Shown: in pieces, positions 1 to 7,876 of the stretch | Layout of the letters: each line of letters opens with the position of its first letter | How positions within the stretch are numbered: position 1 is the first letter of the stretch | Virus record (IMG/VR): IMGVR_UViG_3300025133_000205 | Coordinates: 1 to 45,432 of that record | DNA from: a virus | Length of the DNA: 45,432 bases | Reading direction: 5' to 3' (one strand) | The notes under the pieces: generated by a model | Databases searched by the model: none | What the model saw: only the letters and a program-made list of their open reading frames with translations | What the model was told of the DNA's origin: nothing | Translations under genes and position numbers: made by a program

Positions 1-604
1 TTATAACTTCGTCTCCGATTTTCACATCAGAAATCTTTTTAAGAGAACCATCTGACATGGCTAACATACTGTTTTTACTCAGCTTTTCACCCATTTTCCA
101 GAACTCCAAGGCTGCTCCGTATACAACAGAGTATAGGTCAATCTTTTCCGCCATTTCCATGAAAAACTGCTGTACTTTTTTATTCTTACATGTAATGTTT
201 ATTTTGCTAATTGGATATGAGGCATGAAGGTTTATTGCGTTTCTAACGATTGGATGTGTATCATAAAACACACGATTCCATGCGTTCATAGTGACGCGAT
301 CTCTAGGTAAGTTTAGATTCGCAAGCTGGAATAATGGAGAATATATCTCTGGAGACATTCTGTCTGAAGAGGCAGAGGTAGTCGGTCCCGGCATGGGAGA
401 AGCTATGGATCCTCTCTTTATAAGATCTATACTTCTTTTTCTAAATCCAGGACTATGAGCTATAGAGCCAGATAGGGTTGAGTTCTCTAGATTGTCCATA
501 TCCTTATTTGCTGCATCGGAAATCTGAGCTCTTCTTACTTCAGATATTGATTCGGCAGACTTTTTAGTCAATACGGTTGGAGGTCGATTTATTCTTCTAG
601 TCAT
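1..604 (-). CDS. Portal protein, N-terminal part, interrupted by an intein (partial at window edge)
   Basis: This is the start of the portal protein, the ring at the capsid vertex through which DNA is packaged. The reading frame begins at ATG 604, 2 bases after the terminase stop in genome order, and stays open to the left edge (about 201 codons). Residues about 95-165 resemble tailed-phage portals: NAWNRVFYDTHPIVRNAI, then a segment ending ALEFWKMGE, the place where relatives read E-[YF]-W-x-x-GE followed by an aromatic strand. Straight after GE the sequence changes to an intein-like block ending KKISDVKIGDEV. The extein therefore appears interrupted and its remainder lies outside the window. 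The portal call comes from remembered family patterns; the adjacent large terminase supports it. Confidence 0.75.
   Translation of the reverse strand, partial: MTRRINRPPTVLTKKSAESISEVRRAQISDAANKDMDNLENSTLSGSIAHSPGFRKRSIDLIKRGSIASPMPGPTTSASSDRMSPEIYSPLFQLANLNLPRDRVTMNAWNRVFYDTHPIVRNAINLHASYPISKINITCKNKKVQQFFMEMAEKIDLYSVVYGAALEFWKMGEKLSKNSMLAMSDGSLKKISDVKIGDEVI
2..82 (-). other. Intein N-terminal block A inside the portal gene
   Basis: Directly after the portal motif WKMGE, the frame reads KLSKNSMLAMSDGS and then KKISDVKIGDEVI. This fits intein block A (nucleophile, hydrophobic, three residues, T/S, then a hydrophobic residue, a DG turn and a GDxV strand). Aligned this way, the first intein residue is Lys instead of Cys or Ser. 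The intein body, any endonuclease domain and the C-terminal splice junction lie beyond the edge. Confidence 0.6.
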
Positions 605-606
605 AA

Positions 607-2379
607 TTATATTCTCCTCTTAACGCTTGCTATCACCGATCTCGGATAATCAGACTGCTTTTTCATGCCTGGTTTAATAGTAAATCCTTCAGTTAAATCA
701 AATTTATATGCCATATAAGCATACATCAGTGCCATAAATCCATCGTTTGGAGAGTTGCCTTTAACATAAGTTTTCATCGGTTGTCCTCCAGATATTCTTA
801 TCTTTGACTCCATAGAAGTGCAGTGCTCTATTAACCACTCAAAATATTCGTAGCTTTTCCATGGAAATCTAATCTTTCCCTTTCTAAACAATTCTATTAA
901 TTCGTCAATTAATAAATCTTTATTATAAGAAATAATTAGCTCATCCTCTCGATATTTAGTGGGATTTATAAGGCTTCCGCTTCCCTGAGCGCCGATGAGC
1001 TTATCTCCATACATTAATTGTAAACTCGCAACAACGTCTTGGCCAAAGAACCAGTCGGAAACTCCTCTAGTTATTCCGAACCTTCTATACATTTCTTTTA
1101 TGGTATCTTTTTTGAATTCAAATGTATTCTTCTTGAGCTTATGAGCATGCTCAATATTTAGCACTCCGTCTTCACCAGCGGAGATAACAACGACACAAGA
1201 GTACGACTGGCCTCCGCTTGAATGGGGATCATCATCTTTTCCGCCCCAGTCAGAGCCAAGATATGTTGGTTTTTCATGATGAGCAATAGATTTTGAAAAA
1301 TATCTATCAGGATCTCTGCATAGCTGATAAATCTCAGCTTTAGTTAGCGGAGCACCAGCTCCAGAGTAAAACTCTCCAAGAGCTTCATTCTTCCAAAGTC
1401 GCTCAGTCTGTGCTGGATTGTTTTCCGGCATTAATTTTTCTATATTTTCTTTAGAAAAATATGGAATATATAGCTGGTTTATATGAAAGCCAACAAAGTC
1501 GCAATCCGTGCCGGGCCTTGTTGATACCCATTTCCCAAGCTCTATGGCCTCTATCTTTTTCTGTTTTGTTCCACAAAGTGGGCACTGAATTGTATTTTCA
1601 TAGAGCCAAATTGATTGCCATCTATTATCTTCCGGAAGATAAAACGGATATGTTTTCTTGCAATTAATGCAGCCCAAATGATAATATCTTTGGTCAGATT
1701 GATTCCAAGTTGTTTCAAAATGAGTATTCTTATTTTTTGGAGTTCCAAAGTAAACTTGAACGCCTTGACCAATTGGGCCATACTTTGCGGCCGTTAAAGT
1801 TTTATTAGCATTACCTATTGCATGCCCCAGCATTTCTTGAAATTCATCATAAACGGCAACATCAACGGTCATACCACGAATTCTATCACCGTCCGAGCCA
1901 AGACTATCTATCCAAAGAGTTCCTGTGTTGAACTGCTTCATGGTTAAATTATCTACCGCATTTGAGCTCATCAGCTTATTTTTGGTGATGAAGTCATCTT
2001 TGGCGGTTCTTATTAAGTTTTCTAATTTGTCTTGGGAGAACTTCTTTACCTGACCTAAGGCTGGAAAAAGGTGAAGAACTCTAATGTTTGGATCTGTAAA
2101 AAGACCGCTATTTGTAAAGTATAAATCAAGAGCGGCAGCCATCATGGTGGCACCGACCTGACGGCCCTTCTTTATGACAACCGGCTTTCCATCTGGCCTG
2201 GTAGCCTGAAGGGCAATGTACCGATATATATCGGACATAAACTTCCAGCCATTATCCAAAACATTGAATTCGGCTCCATCTAAGGTTAGGTTATTTTTTA
2301 CAAAATGAGATGGGTCAAAGTCGAGGAAATTTGTCTTTAGCTGTTCGAATAGGTCTTGTTCACTCTTTTTAGCCGCCAT
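607..2379 (-). CDS. terL: Terminase large subunit (GpA-like ATPase/nuclease)
   Basis: This is the DNA-packaging motor: an N-terminal ATPase pumps DNA through the portal and a C-terminal RNase H-like nuclease cuts concatemers. The Walker A-like motif GRQVGAT is near residue 72 and Walker B VAVYDE near 174. A four-cysteine zinc site (C237, C240, C266, C269) lies between the domains, as in lambda GpA-type terminases. Nuclease acidic residues are seen in LGSDWGG (about 377), GVSDW (about 451) and PNDGFMALMY (about 550). The start is ATG 2379, one base after the upstream stop TAA. A TTG in frame at 2388 would overlap that gene and has no better ribosome site. About 590 residues is normal for the family. 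It lies just upstream of the portal gene, a standard packaging arrangement. Confidence 0.92.
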   Translation of the reverse strand: MAAKKSEQDLFEQLKTNFLDFDPSHFVKNNLTLDGAEFNVLDNGWKFMSDIYRYIALQATRPDGKPVVIKKGRQVGATMMAAALDLYFTNSGLFTDPNIRVLHLFPALGQVKKFSQDKLENLIRTAKDDFITKNKLMSSNAVDNLTMKQFNTGTLWIDSLGSDGDRIRGMTVDVAVYDEFQEMLGHAIGNANKTLTAAKYGPIGQGVQVYFGTPKNKNTHFETTWNQSDQRYYHLGCINCKKTYPFYLPEDNRWQSIWLYENTIQCPLCGTKQKKIEAIELGKWVSTRPGTDCDFVGFHINQLYIPYFSKENIEKLMPENNPAQTERLWKNEALGEFYSGAGAPLTKAEIYQLCRDPDRYFSKSIAHHEKPTYLGSDWGGKDDDPHSSGGQSYSCVVVISAGEDGVLNIEHAHKLKKNTFEFKKDTIKEMYRRFGITRGVSDWFFGQDVVASLQLMYGDKLIGAQGSGSLINPTKYREDELIISYNKDLLIDELIELFRKGKIRFPWKSYEYFEWLIEHCTSMESKIRISGGQPMKTYVKGNSPNDGFMALMYAYMAYKFDLTEGFTIKPGMKKQSDYPRSVIASVKRRI

Positions 2380-2380
2380 T

Positions 2381-2977
2381 TTACCCAATAGAAGGATCTG
2401 CGTGCGATATATATTCCGCTATCTCGTTGGCACTTTCTTCCTCCGAGGAGTCTTCTGGTATATATTTTACTTCGTCTCTAGAGCTTTTATCGCCTATAAT
2501 TTTTTGGACTAAAGCTTTAAACTTTTTATCATCTATTAAGCTTTCAGCTCTTTGAAATTCAAGCGTTGGATGCTGCCGGCAATGTGTCATTATTCCGAGC
2601 AACCCAACGTCACCCCTATCTTTCGCAAAATCTTTTATATAAGTTATGATTGCCTCTAGTAACCTGAAGAGCTCTGAGTTGCACTCTCGACATTTATTTC
2701 TTTCGCAAGAGCATCCTTCGCTTTCAGAAGATGTATCTTTAGCTACCTTCGCTTGCTCCGGATCGCTCATATCTTTTATCAAGTTAAATCCGGCTCTAGT
2801 TTTCATATCTGCCATCTTTTCATCAATACTTGAAAAATCTTGCCGCTTTTTGATAATTGTTTTTAAATTATCTAAATAATCAGCATTCTTTTCTAGGTTT
2901 TTTGAAAAATCATCAAGCCAGCCTGCTTTAGACTCGGAGCTATAATCTTCGGTTATATTTTGTCGATTTATTTTCAT
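2381..2977 (-). CDS. Hypothetical protein, Cys-rich centre, upstream of terL
   Basis: A 198-residue protein I do not recognise. Most of it is charged and predicted helical. The middle holds four cysteines within about 12 residues (GCSCERNKCREC), which could bind a metal. It then reads SELFRLLEAIITYIKDFAKD, followed by a second half with HCRQHPTLEFQ. The acidic C-terminus is rich in Ser and Glu. It sits one base from terL, so it may be co-translated with it. A small-terminase or packaging-accessory role is conceivable from position alone; no motif supports it. Confidence 0.7.
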   Translation of the reverse strand: MKINRQNITEDYSSESKAGWLDDFSKNLEKNADYLDNLKTIIKKRQDFSSIDEKMADMKTRAGFNLIKDMSDPEQAKVAKDTSSESEGCSCERNKCRECNSELFRLLEAIITYIKDFAKDRGDVGLLGIMTHCRQHPTLEFQRAESLIDDKKFKALVQKIIGDKSSRDEVKYIPEDSSEEESANEIAEYISHADPSIG

Positions 2978-2983
2978 TATATA

Positions 2984-4003
2984 TTACGCAAAATAATTCT
3001 TTAAGAAATCCACGCCGCCCTTGCCTTCTTCGTCGTTTAGCTCCTCAGAGTATGTTCCTCTGTCTTTAAAGATTGGGAATCCGCTATCCATGCAAATCTG
3101 CATCATTGCTAACTCTTCCCTCTCGGTAAGGTCATACTTTTTCTTTAAAAATTCATATACGTCTTCTATCGGGTGACCGCCAGAGATATGCGCGTTAACC
3201 ATCATTCCGGTAATTGCGCGCTCAAACGGAGTCATTGTGATAACAATATTGTTCGGCGTCCGAGCCTCTTTAACAAGCTCATTATACTCTACTGACTCTC
3301 CAGAGGGCTTTGCCCAAGTCGGCGGGAGCTTTGCGGCAGCCTGCTTCGCTTGGGCTTCTTTTAATTTTTTCTTAAGCTTATTTAAATGATCCTTAAGAAC
3401 CATTGTATCGCGAATAATGTTTACGCGAACATCCTCAAGCGCCTGAATATCAAGGGCATTGTCACGATCATCTCTGATTGCTCTAGAAATATCACTATTA
3501 ACTCTATCCAAAAAGCTAAGAGCCCTCTCACATCCAACGGTAGTTCTTCCGTCATGCTGCGGGATTTTGCCAGGATATTGATCAGAGATATATTCCATAA
3601 ACTTAGTTAGGTCACCATCATTTTCATAATCGGTTTCTTTCTCTTCTACGTCGTCCTCTAGCTCTTCAGCTCTAACGTCAGATCCAGGTAGAAGATCTCC
3701 AAGCGTAACATCTCCAAAGTCCTCTATAAGCTCCGTTACGTCCTCATCTAGTGATTCTAGCTCTTCTGAAAGACTGCCGAAACTCTCGTCACCCTCAGCC
3801 ATTGGCTCCAAAACTTCTTTTAAAGTTTTGCTTAGGTCATCTTCACTCGGCGCATCATCTAGAGAGACTATAGCTCCGATTAAGCCTTCGGGGCCTTCCT
3901 GAACCTCTTCTGAGAAGAATGTTTCATCAGCCTCATCATATATATATGACTCCATTGGCCTAGCTGCCTCTTTGAAAATTATTTGCTCTACTTGCTTAGA
4001 CAT
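2984..4003 (-). CDS. Hypothetical acidic protein, probable morphogenesis factor
   Basis: A 339-residue protein without a recognised domain. The first 130 residues are very acidic (runs such as ELESLDEDVTELIEDFGD). A coiled-coil-like helix follows at about 190-220 (DTMVLKDHLNKLKKKLKE), then a proline-containing linker and a C-terminal globular region with RAITGMMVNAHISGGHPIED and LTEREELAMMQICMDSGFP. The start ATG 4003 has a clear AGGAG at good spacing. The acidic, helical character and location among packaging genes would fit a scaffold or packaging accessory, but this is inference. Confidence 0.72.
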   Translation of the reverse strand: MSKQVEQIIFKEAARPMESYIYDEADETFFSEEVQEGPEGLIGAIVSLDDAPSEDDLSKTLKEVLEPMAEGDESFGSLSEELESLDEDVTELIEDFGDVTLGDLLPGSDVRAEELEDDVEEKETDYENDGDLTKFMEYISDQYPGKIPQHDGRTTVGCERALSFLDRVNSDISRAIRDDRDNALDIQALEDVRVNIIRDTMVLKDHLNKLKKKLKEAQAKQAAAKLPPTWAKPSGESVEYNELVKEARTPNNIVITMTPFERAITGMMVNAHISGGHPIEDVYEFLKKKYDLTEREELAMMQICMDSGFPIFKDRGTYSEELNDEEGKGGVDFLKNYFA

Positions 4004-4011
4004 ATTTTCTC

Positions 4012-4446
4012 CTATCCTATAAGGCTGTATATACCGTAATATATATTTCTACTTTCATTATTGTCTGAATACTGATCTAGCGGATATCCATATTGTGCTT
4101 CTGGCATATTACCAATCATAGTGTGTGGGTACAGTGGGCTTCCGGTTAATCCAGCGCCAGAGCCGGCAGGAAGTCTATCTTGGTTCTCGTCAAACTTACA
4201 ATCAACTGCGCCTTTCTCCTCAAAAATTCTATCAGCAAAGGGGCATTTGTGTTTTTCTTCCGTCAGAAACATTAGATCCATATTTTTCTCTATAATTTCG
4301 TCGCGATCCTCTTTGGTTTCAGCCAAATCAACAAGAGTCATATCCCTTATAATACTGCTTCCATTTTCTTTTACAAACCCAATGCTTCCACAGCCTTCGG
4401 CTATTGGAAGCCCAAACGGACATTGATGAATGTTTCCTCTGATCAT
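4012..4446 (-). CDS. Hypothetical protein with two CPF cysteine motifs
   Basis: A 144-residue protein of unknown function. Two similar cysteine elements stand out: CPFGLPIAEGCG near residue 9 and CPFADRIFEEKGAVDC near residue 68, which suggests a duplicated metal-binding knuckle. The last third is Gly/Pro/Tyr rich and may be flexible. The start ATG 4444-4446 is preceded by AGGAA. It lies 8 bases from the next gene, in the same run as the terminase genes. Confidence 0.65.
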   Translation of the reverse strand: MIRGNIHQCPFGLPIAEGCGSIGFVKENGSSIIRDMTLVDLAETKEDRDEIIEKNMDLMFLTEEKHKCPFADRIFEEKGAVDCKFDENQDRLPAGSGAGLTGSPLYPHTMIGNMPEAQYGYPLDQYSDNNESRNIYYGIYSLIG

Positions 4447-4480
4447 TTATATTCCTATTGTTTTAATAATATTAGTAAAA

Positions 4481-5257
4481 TTAAATATTATCTAGATAAT
4501 GTTTAACCATCTTTCTTTTTATTAACTCATCTTTGAAGGCTCCAACCATTGGAACCAGAGTTAAAAGGTTTGTTTCTAATAGATATTTAATTGTAATATC
4601 CGAATTAGCATCAAGGGACTTTGCCATAATCGAAGTTATAGCCGCCGGCTTAACAAATAACGATCCATCTAGCTTGAAGTTATCTTTATTTAATTTTATA
4701 TAAGATATTATTTCTTCATCAATTTTAAATCCCAAACGAGCGGCAAAGCTAATTGCACGAAAAGCTCTTCTCGGATCATCGCTGATAGTTATCTCGGATG
4801 GAACGCAAGTTTTTATTATTCCTTCTCTCAGATCATTTAACCCAGCTTCAGTTGGATCATAAAACTCTTTCGTTTCTAGATCTATATGAATAGTGTTTAT
4901 AGTAAAGTCCCTACTATATACTTCATACAAGGACACATCCTTGATATTAAGATTTTTATCTATATACTTAACCGCTCTTTCTGAAATAAAATTGCTAGAA
5001 AAATCAAGAATATATTCGTCAAGATATACGGAAATATGTCCATCCGGAAATAGCCTAAATAGCTCATCAAATGTATATGCGGCGGTTATAGCAAAGCGAG
5101 TTGTGTCGGAGCCGTTGGTAGTTAGGTCTATATCAGAGAGGCCATCGGGCGCTCCCAGCGCCATATCTCTTGGGATTCCGCCAACCAAATATGGTCGAGA
5201 AATATGATTCTCTCTGCAAATAGTCAGAAGTTGACTATAAAGACTTTCTAGCTCCAT
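4481..5257 (-). CDS. tRNA nucleotidyltransferase / poly(A) polymerase head-domain protein
   Basis: This resembles the catalytic head of class II CCA-adding enzymes and bacterial poly(A) polymerases, which add nucleotides to RNA 3' ends. The signature is complete: YLVGGIPRDMALG near residue 23, the metal-binding pair in SDIDLTT near 41, a third carboxylate in YILDFSSN, the motif SRDFTINTI near 128, and RRAFRAISFAARLGF near 174. At 258 residues it is much shorter than cellular CCA enzymes (roughly 380-420) and lacks most of the body and tail that measure the tRNA. It lies between virion-type genes, which is unexpected. Substrate (tRNA, mRNA or something else) cannot be told from the sequence. 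Confidence 0.85.
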   Translation of the reverse strand: MELESLYSQLLTICRENHISRPYLVGGIPRDMALGAPDGLSDIDLTTNGSDTTRFAITAAYTFDELFRLFPDGHISVYLDEYILDFSSNFISERAVKYIDKNLNIKDVSLYEVYSRDFTINTIHIDLETKEFYDPTEAGLNDLREGIIKTCVPSEITISDDPRRAFRAISFAARLGFKIDEEIISYIKLNKDNFKLDGSLFVKPAAITSIMAKSLDANSDITIKYLLETNLLTLVPMVGAFKDELIKRKMVKHYLDNI

Positions 5258-5263
5258 AGAATT

Positions 5264-6865
5264 TTATCCCCCCATTGATTCCGGAGGAGTCTCCGGCTCT
5301 AATTCTGGTGCTTCTTCCACTGTTTCTTCCACGGCTTCTTCAGGCTCTTTGGCGGCAGGCTCTTGAGCCCCAGGCACACCAGCTCTTGAAGCAGCAATGG
5401 CTTTAGCGTTTGCAAGCTGCCCCATCATTTTTGTAACTCTTGTTAGCGCATATGAAAATGAATCAATAAGTTTACTTTGAGACTCTGCTAACTCCGGAAA
5501 CATAGATGCAACACCAAGTTTATCCAACATAATATCAAACTCAGCAAGCTGGCGAATAATTCGTCTATCAGCCAGGAGTCCAGCTACTTCATCTAACTTA
5601 GTAGCTGCATCTTCTAGGTTGATATCTCCCGCTAAAAACTCATACTCTCCAGGCCTCGCCCCAGGAATTGGAACAATATCACGAAGCTTTGCAGCCTCAA
5701 CATCATCTGGCCCAGGAATGTCGTGACCAGAGTCTGACTCAGCGGGCTCTGTATCAGCCTCCACAGGCTCAACGCTAGCCTCCGGGTTGTCCGGCAACTC
5801 TGGGGCTAGAGCTGCCGGCTCTGGAGCCTCAGCACCGGGCAGTGGACCCGGTGCTGCATCGGGGGCCATAGTGGGCTCCGGAACCACCTCTTCCATAGGA
5901 ACTTCTTGAGCTATCTTCCTCAGTATCCCTGCTGCCTCCATAGAGCCGGCACGCTCAAAGGTTGACGCCGTTTTAAAGGTAACATCTGAAAGGGTTCTTG
6001 CTAACTTAATATTCTTTGCAAGAATGCTAAGAGAAACAAGGGCTTCTGCTAATTCTTTGTAATTTTCATGATCAACATATGTATCGGATCTGATGAGCTT
6101 ATCAACTCTCCTTAGTGCTCCATAGAGCTGCTGCTTCCAAGTAATGAATAATTTCTTTTCTTCAACATTTTTTGTAGAACTCTTTGACGCATTATCAAAT
6201 GTATCTCTACGGAAGGAATCTCCAGGCATATTATTGCCAGTATTTTTATCGAGATATGAGCTTCCGCTCCCAGCATAATAAGGATTATTTCCCTGCCCTA
6301 AATCAGATTGGTAAACCGCTTTTTTTTTCATTTTGATCTCCTCTTCAAGACTATATTTTAGATGCTCGCCCGAGCTATAATATTCAAACCACTTATTAAA
6401 TTTACGTCTCTCTTCTTTATCTAAAGAATTACTATAATATTCCAAAGCATTAGCCTTAGACATCTCGTCACTTTCAATTGAAGTATATATCTTGTAAACA
6501 AGGTCTAGCCATTTGCTTATATTATATTCCTCGTCTACCTCTTCTGGTGATAGTCCGGGGCTGGGGTATGCAACCTTTGTTATATCTTTTGAGTCTAGTT
6601 TTGCTTTTGTTATTAAATAATAAGCATCATTTTTGTTTTTGATATCTAAGCTTAATATATTTTTAAAATCACCATCAGATAAACGGGCCCTAATTTCTTT
6701 TGAGGCTTCTTTTACTAAAATATACTTTTTTAATTTTGTATCCGAATCAACCCCTATAGAAGAAAGATATTCGGCCCTCGCAATAAGCATACCAAATTCT
6801 TTGCTCTTCTCTCCAGACGAGAGATTTATAAGCCTTTCATAAAGGTAGTTGTTAACCTTCTTCAT
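5264..6865 (-). CDS. Hypothetical structural-type protein with Pro/Ala/Glu-rich linkers
   Basis: A 533-residue protein of unknown function. The N-terminal 300 residues are helical and charged. A Pro/Ala/Glu-rich linker spans about 320-395, a second helical region about 395-485, and a similar acidic linker forms the C-terminus, ending ESMGG. Just before the first linker is the helix FERAGSMEAAGILRKIAQE. It resembles a short helical motif found twice in the protein at 7877-8872. The start ATG overlaps the stop of the upstream gene (ATGA). A virion or assembly role is likely from position only. Confidence 0.72.
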   Translation of the reverse strand: MKKVNNYLYERLINLSSGEKSKEFGMLIARAEYLSSIGVDSDTKLKKYILVKEASKEIRARLSDGDFKNILSLDIKNKNDAYYLITKAKLDSKDITKVAYPSPGLSPEEVDEEYNISKWLDLVYKIYTSIESDEMSKANALEYYSNSLDKEERRKFNKWFEYYSSGEHLKYSLEEEIKMKKKAVYQSDLGQGNNPYYAGSGSSYLDKNTGNNMPGDSFRRDTFDNASKSSTKNVEEKKLFITWKQQLYGALRRVDKLIRSDTYVDHENYKELAEALVSLSILAKNIKLARTLSDVTFKTASTFERAGSMEAAGILRKIAQEVPMEEVVPEPTMAPDAAPGPLPGAEAPEPAALAPELPDNPEASVEPVEADTEPAESDSGHDIPGPDDVEAAKLRDIVPIPGARPGEYEFLAGDINLEDAATKLDEVAGLLADRRIIRQLAEFDIMLDKLGVASMFPELAESQSKLIDSFSYALTRVTKMMGQLANAKAIAASRAGVPGAQEPAAKEPEEAVEETVEEAPELEPETPPESMGG

Positions 6866-7104
6866 TTTTTATCAAGCCTGCTCATCAGAATATCTAGTTG
6901 TTCGAGAAACTCTTTTTTATTTATCATCCTTACTGTTTTTATCTGCCTCTTCATATAATCTATAAAAATCTTCAAATGCGCCTTACTAATGGCTGTATCA
7001 TCTAAATATAAATCTGTATTATCTCGAATCCATTTTTCAAAAGATATCAAGCTATTGGCATTTTCTATCCTAAAATTTTTGAAAACTCGTCCATCAGTAA
7101 ACAT
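6862..7104 (-). CDS. Hypothetical small protein
   Basis: An 80-residue charged, mostly helical protein without recognised motifs. It overlaps the gene upstream by 11 bases and the gene downstream by the ATGA stop/start, so the three are probably translationally coupled. No function can be proposed. Confidence 0.65.
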   Translation of the reverse strand: MFTDGRVFKNFRIENANSLISFEKWIRDNTDLYLDDTAISKAHLKIFIDYMKRQIKTVRMINKKEFLEQLDILMSRLDKK

Positions 7105-7783
7105 CTATAATATCTCCCTCTATAAGCTTGATATTATTAGCATCTAATGCTCTTATTTTGTGATCTAGGCGGCTAACAAAAACTCCAACCAGCTCTGGGC
7201 TGATATCTTGCAGGATTCCAAGGACTACTTCTTTGAGCATTTTTGCTTGCTCATTAACTATGTTTATGTTGATATTATGATCAATTCTTGTGTCAGCAAC
7301 ACCTTCTACATATTTTTTCCAATCTTGCATTAGTGATTTCATAGTATTTATATATTCTATAAATACTTTATCCTCCCTTATGGAACCACCGCCTGTATCT
7401 AATAGGTTATAATAATGCTCAATTCTTGATCCAATAACTTTATCCATTTCCAGCAGTCTTCTTGCTACATCAAGTTCCGATGTGGCAATCTCATCTATTT
7501 TCTGTTGATAGGCAGAAGATGAAGCTATTACCAGCTTTGTTTCCGCATCTAAAGCCTCTCGATCCACTTCTGTTCGCTTATTCTTAATGTCATCTAAGAG
7601 ATTACCCTTTAAGTTTAGATTTTCTCCTCTAAACTTTTGAAGAGTCATATATGACACGTGAAGACGTTTTGTTCTTGGATATTTCTTTTTCAGCCAAGCC
7701 TCTACAGACTTAACAGAATCGCCCTCTAAGAGCTTTGAGATAATATCTTCTCTGTCTGGATGGTTTAAAACTTTTTTGCTCAT
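7094..7783 (-). CDS. Helix-turn-helix-like protein, possible small terminase
   Basis: A 229-residue protein. The first 55 residues look like a DNA-binding helical domain (DREDIISKLLEGDSVKSVEA, then LHVSYMTLQKFRGENL), similar in style to helix-turn-helix heads of phage small terminases and transposase-like proteins. The middle (about 75-150) is long helical and could oligomerise. The C-terminal part is mixed. That architecture, a DNA-binding head plus a helical oligomerisation domain, resembles small terminase subunits. The distance from terL (about 5 kb) and the lack of a diagnostic motif keep this tentative. The start ATG 7783 has AGGAAC before it. Confidence 0.65.
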   Translation of the reverse strand: MSKKVLNHPDREDIISKLLEGDSVKSVEAWLKKKYPRTKRLHVSYMTLQKFRGENLNLKGNLLDDIKNKRTEVDREALDAETKLVIASSSAYQQKIDEIATSELDVARRLLEMDKVIGSRIEHYYNLLDTGGGSIREDKVFIEYINTMKSLMQDWKKYVEGVADTRIDHNININIVNEQAKMLKEVVLGILQDISPELVGVFVSRLDHKIRALDANNIKLIEGDIIDVY

Positions 7784-7812
7784 TTTGTTCCTGCTGCTTT
7801 ATTGTAACGAAA

Positions 7813-7845
7813 AGGCCCCAGCTATATTTTACCAAGCTGGGGCCT
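7813..7845 (-). terminator. Rho-independent terminator
   Basis: A perfect 11-bp inverted repeat, AGGCCCCAGCT / AGCTGGGGCCT, with an 11-base loop. On the minus strand it is followed by TTTTCGTT. It lies after the stop of the 331-residue gene and before the start of the next, so it would end or attenuate transcription of the upstream virion-type genes. Confidence 0.88.
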
Positions 7846-7876
7846 AATTCTTGAGATATTTAACGTTGTTAAAAAA

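Noticed and set aside
5831-5855. Inverted repeat AGCACCGGG/CCCGGTGCT as a terminator
   Set aside because: It lies inside a Pro/Ala-rich coding linker, with no T-tract on either strand. Codon repetition explains it.
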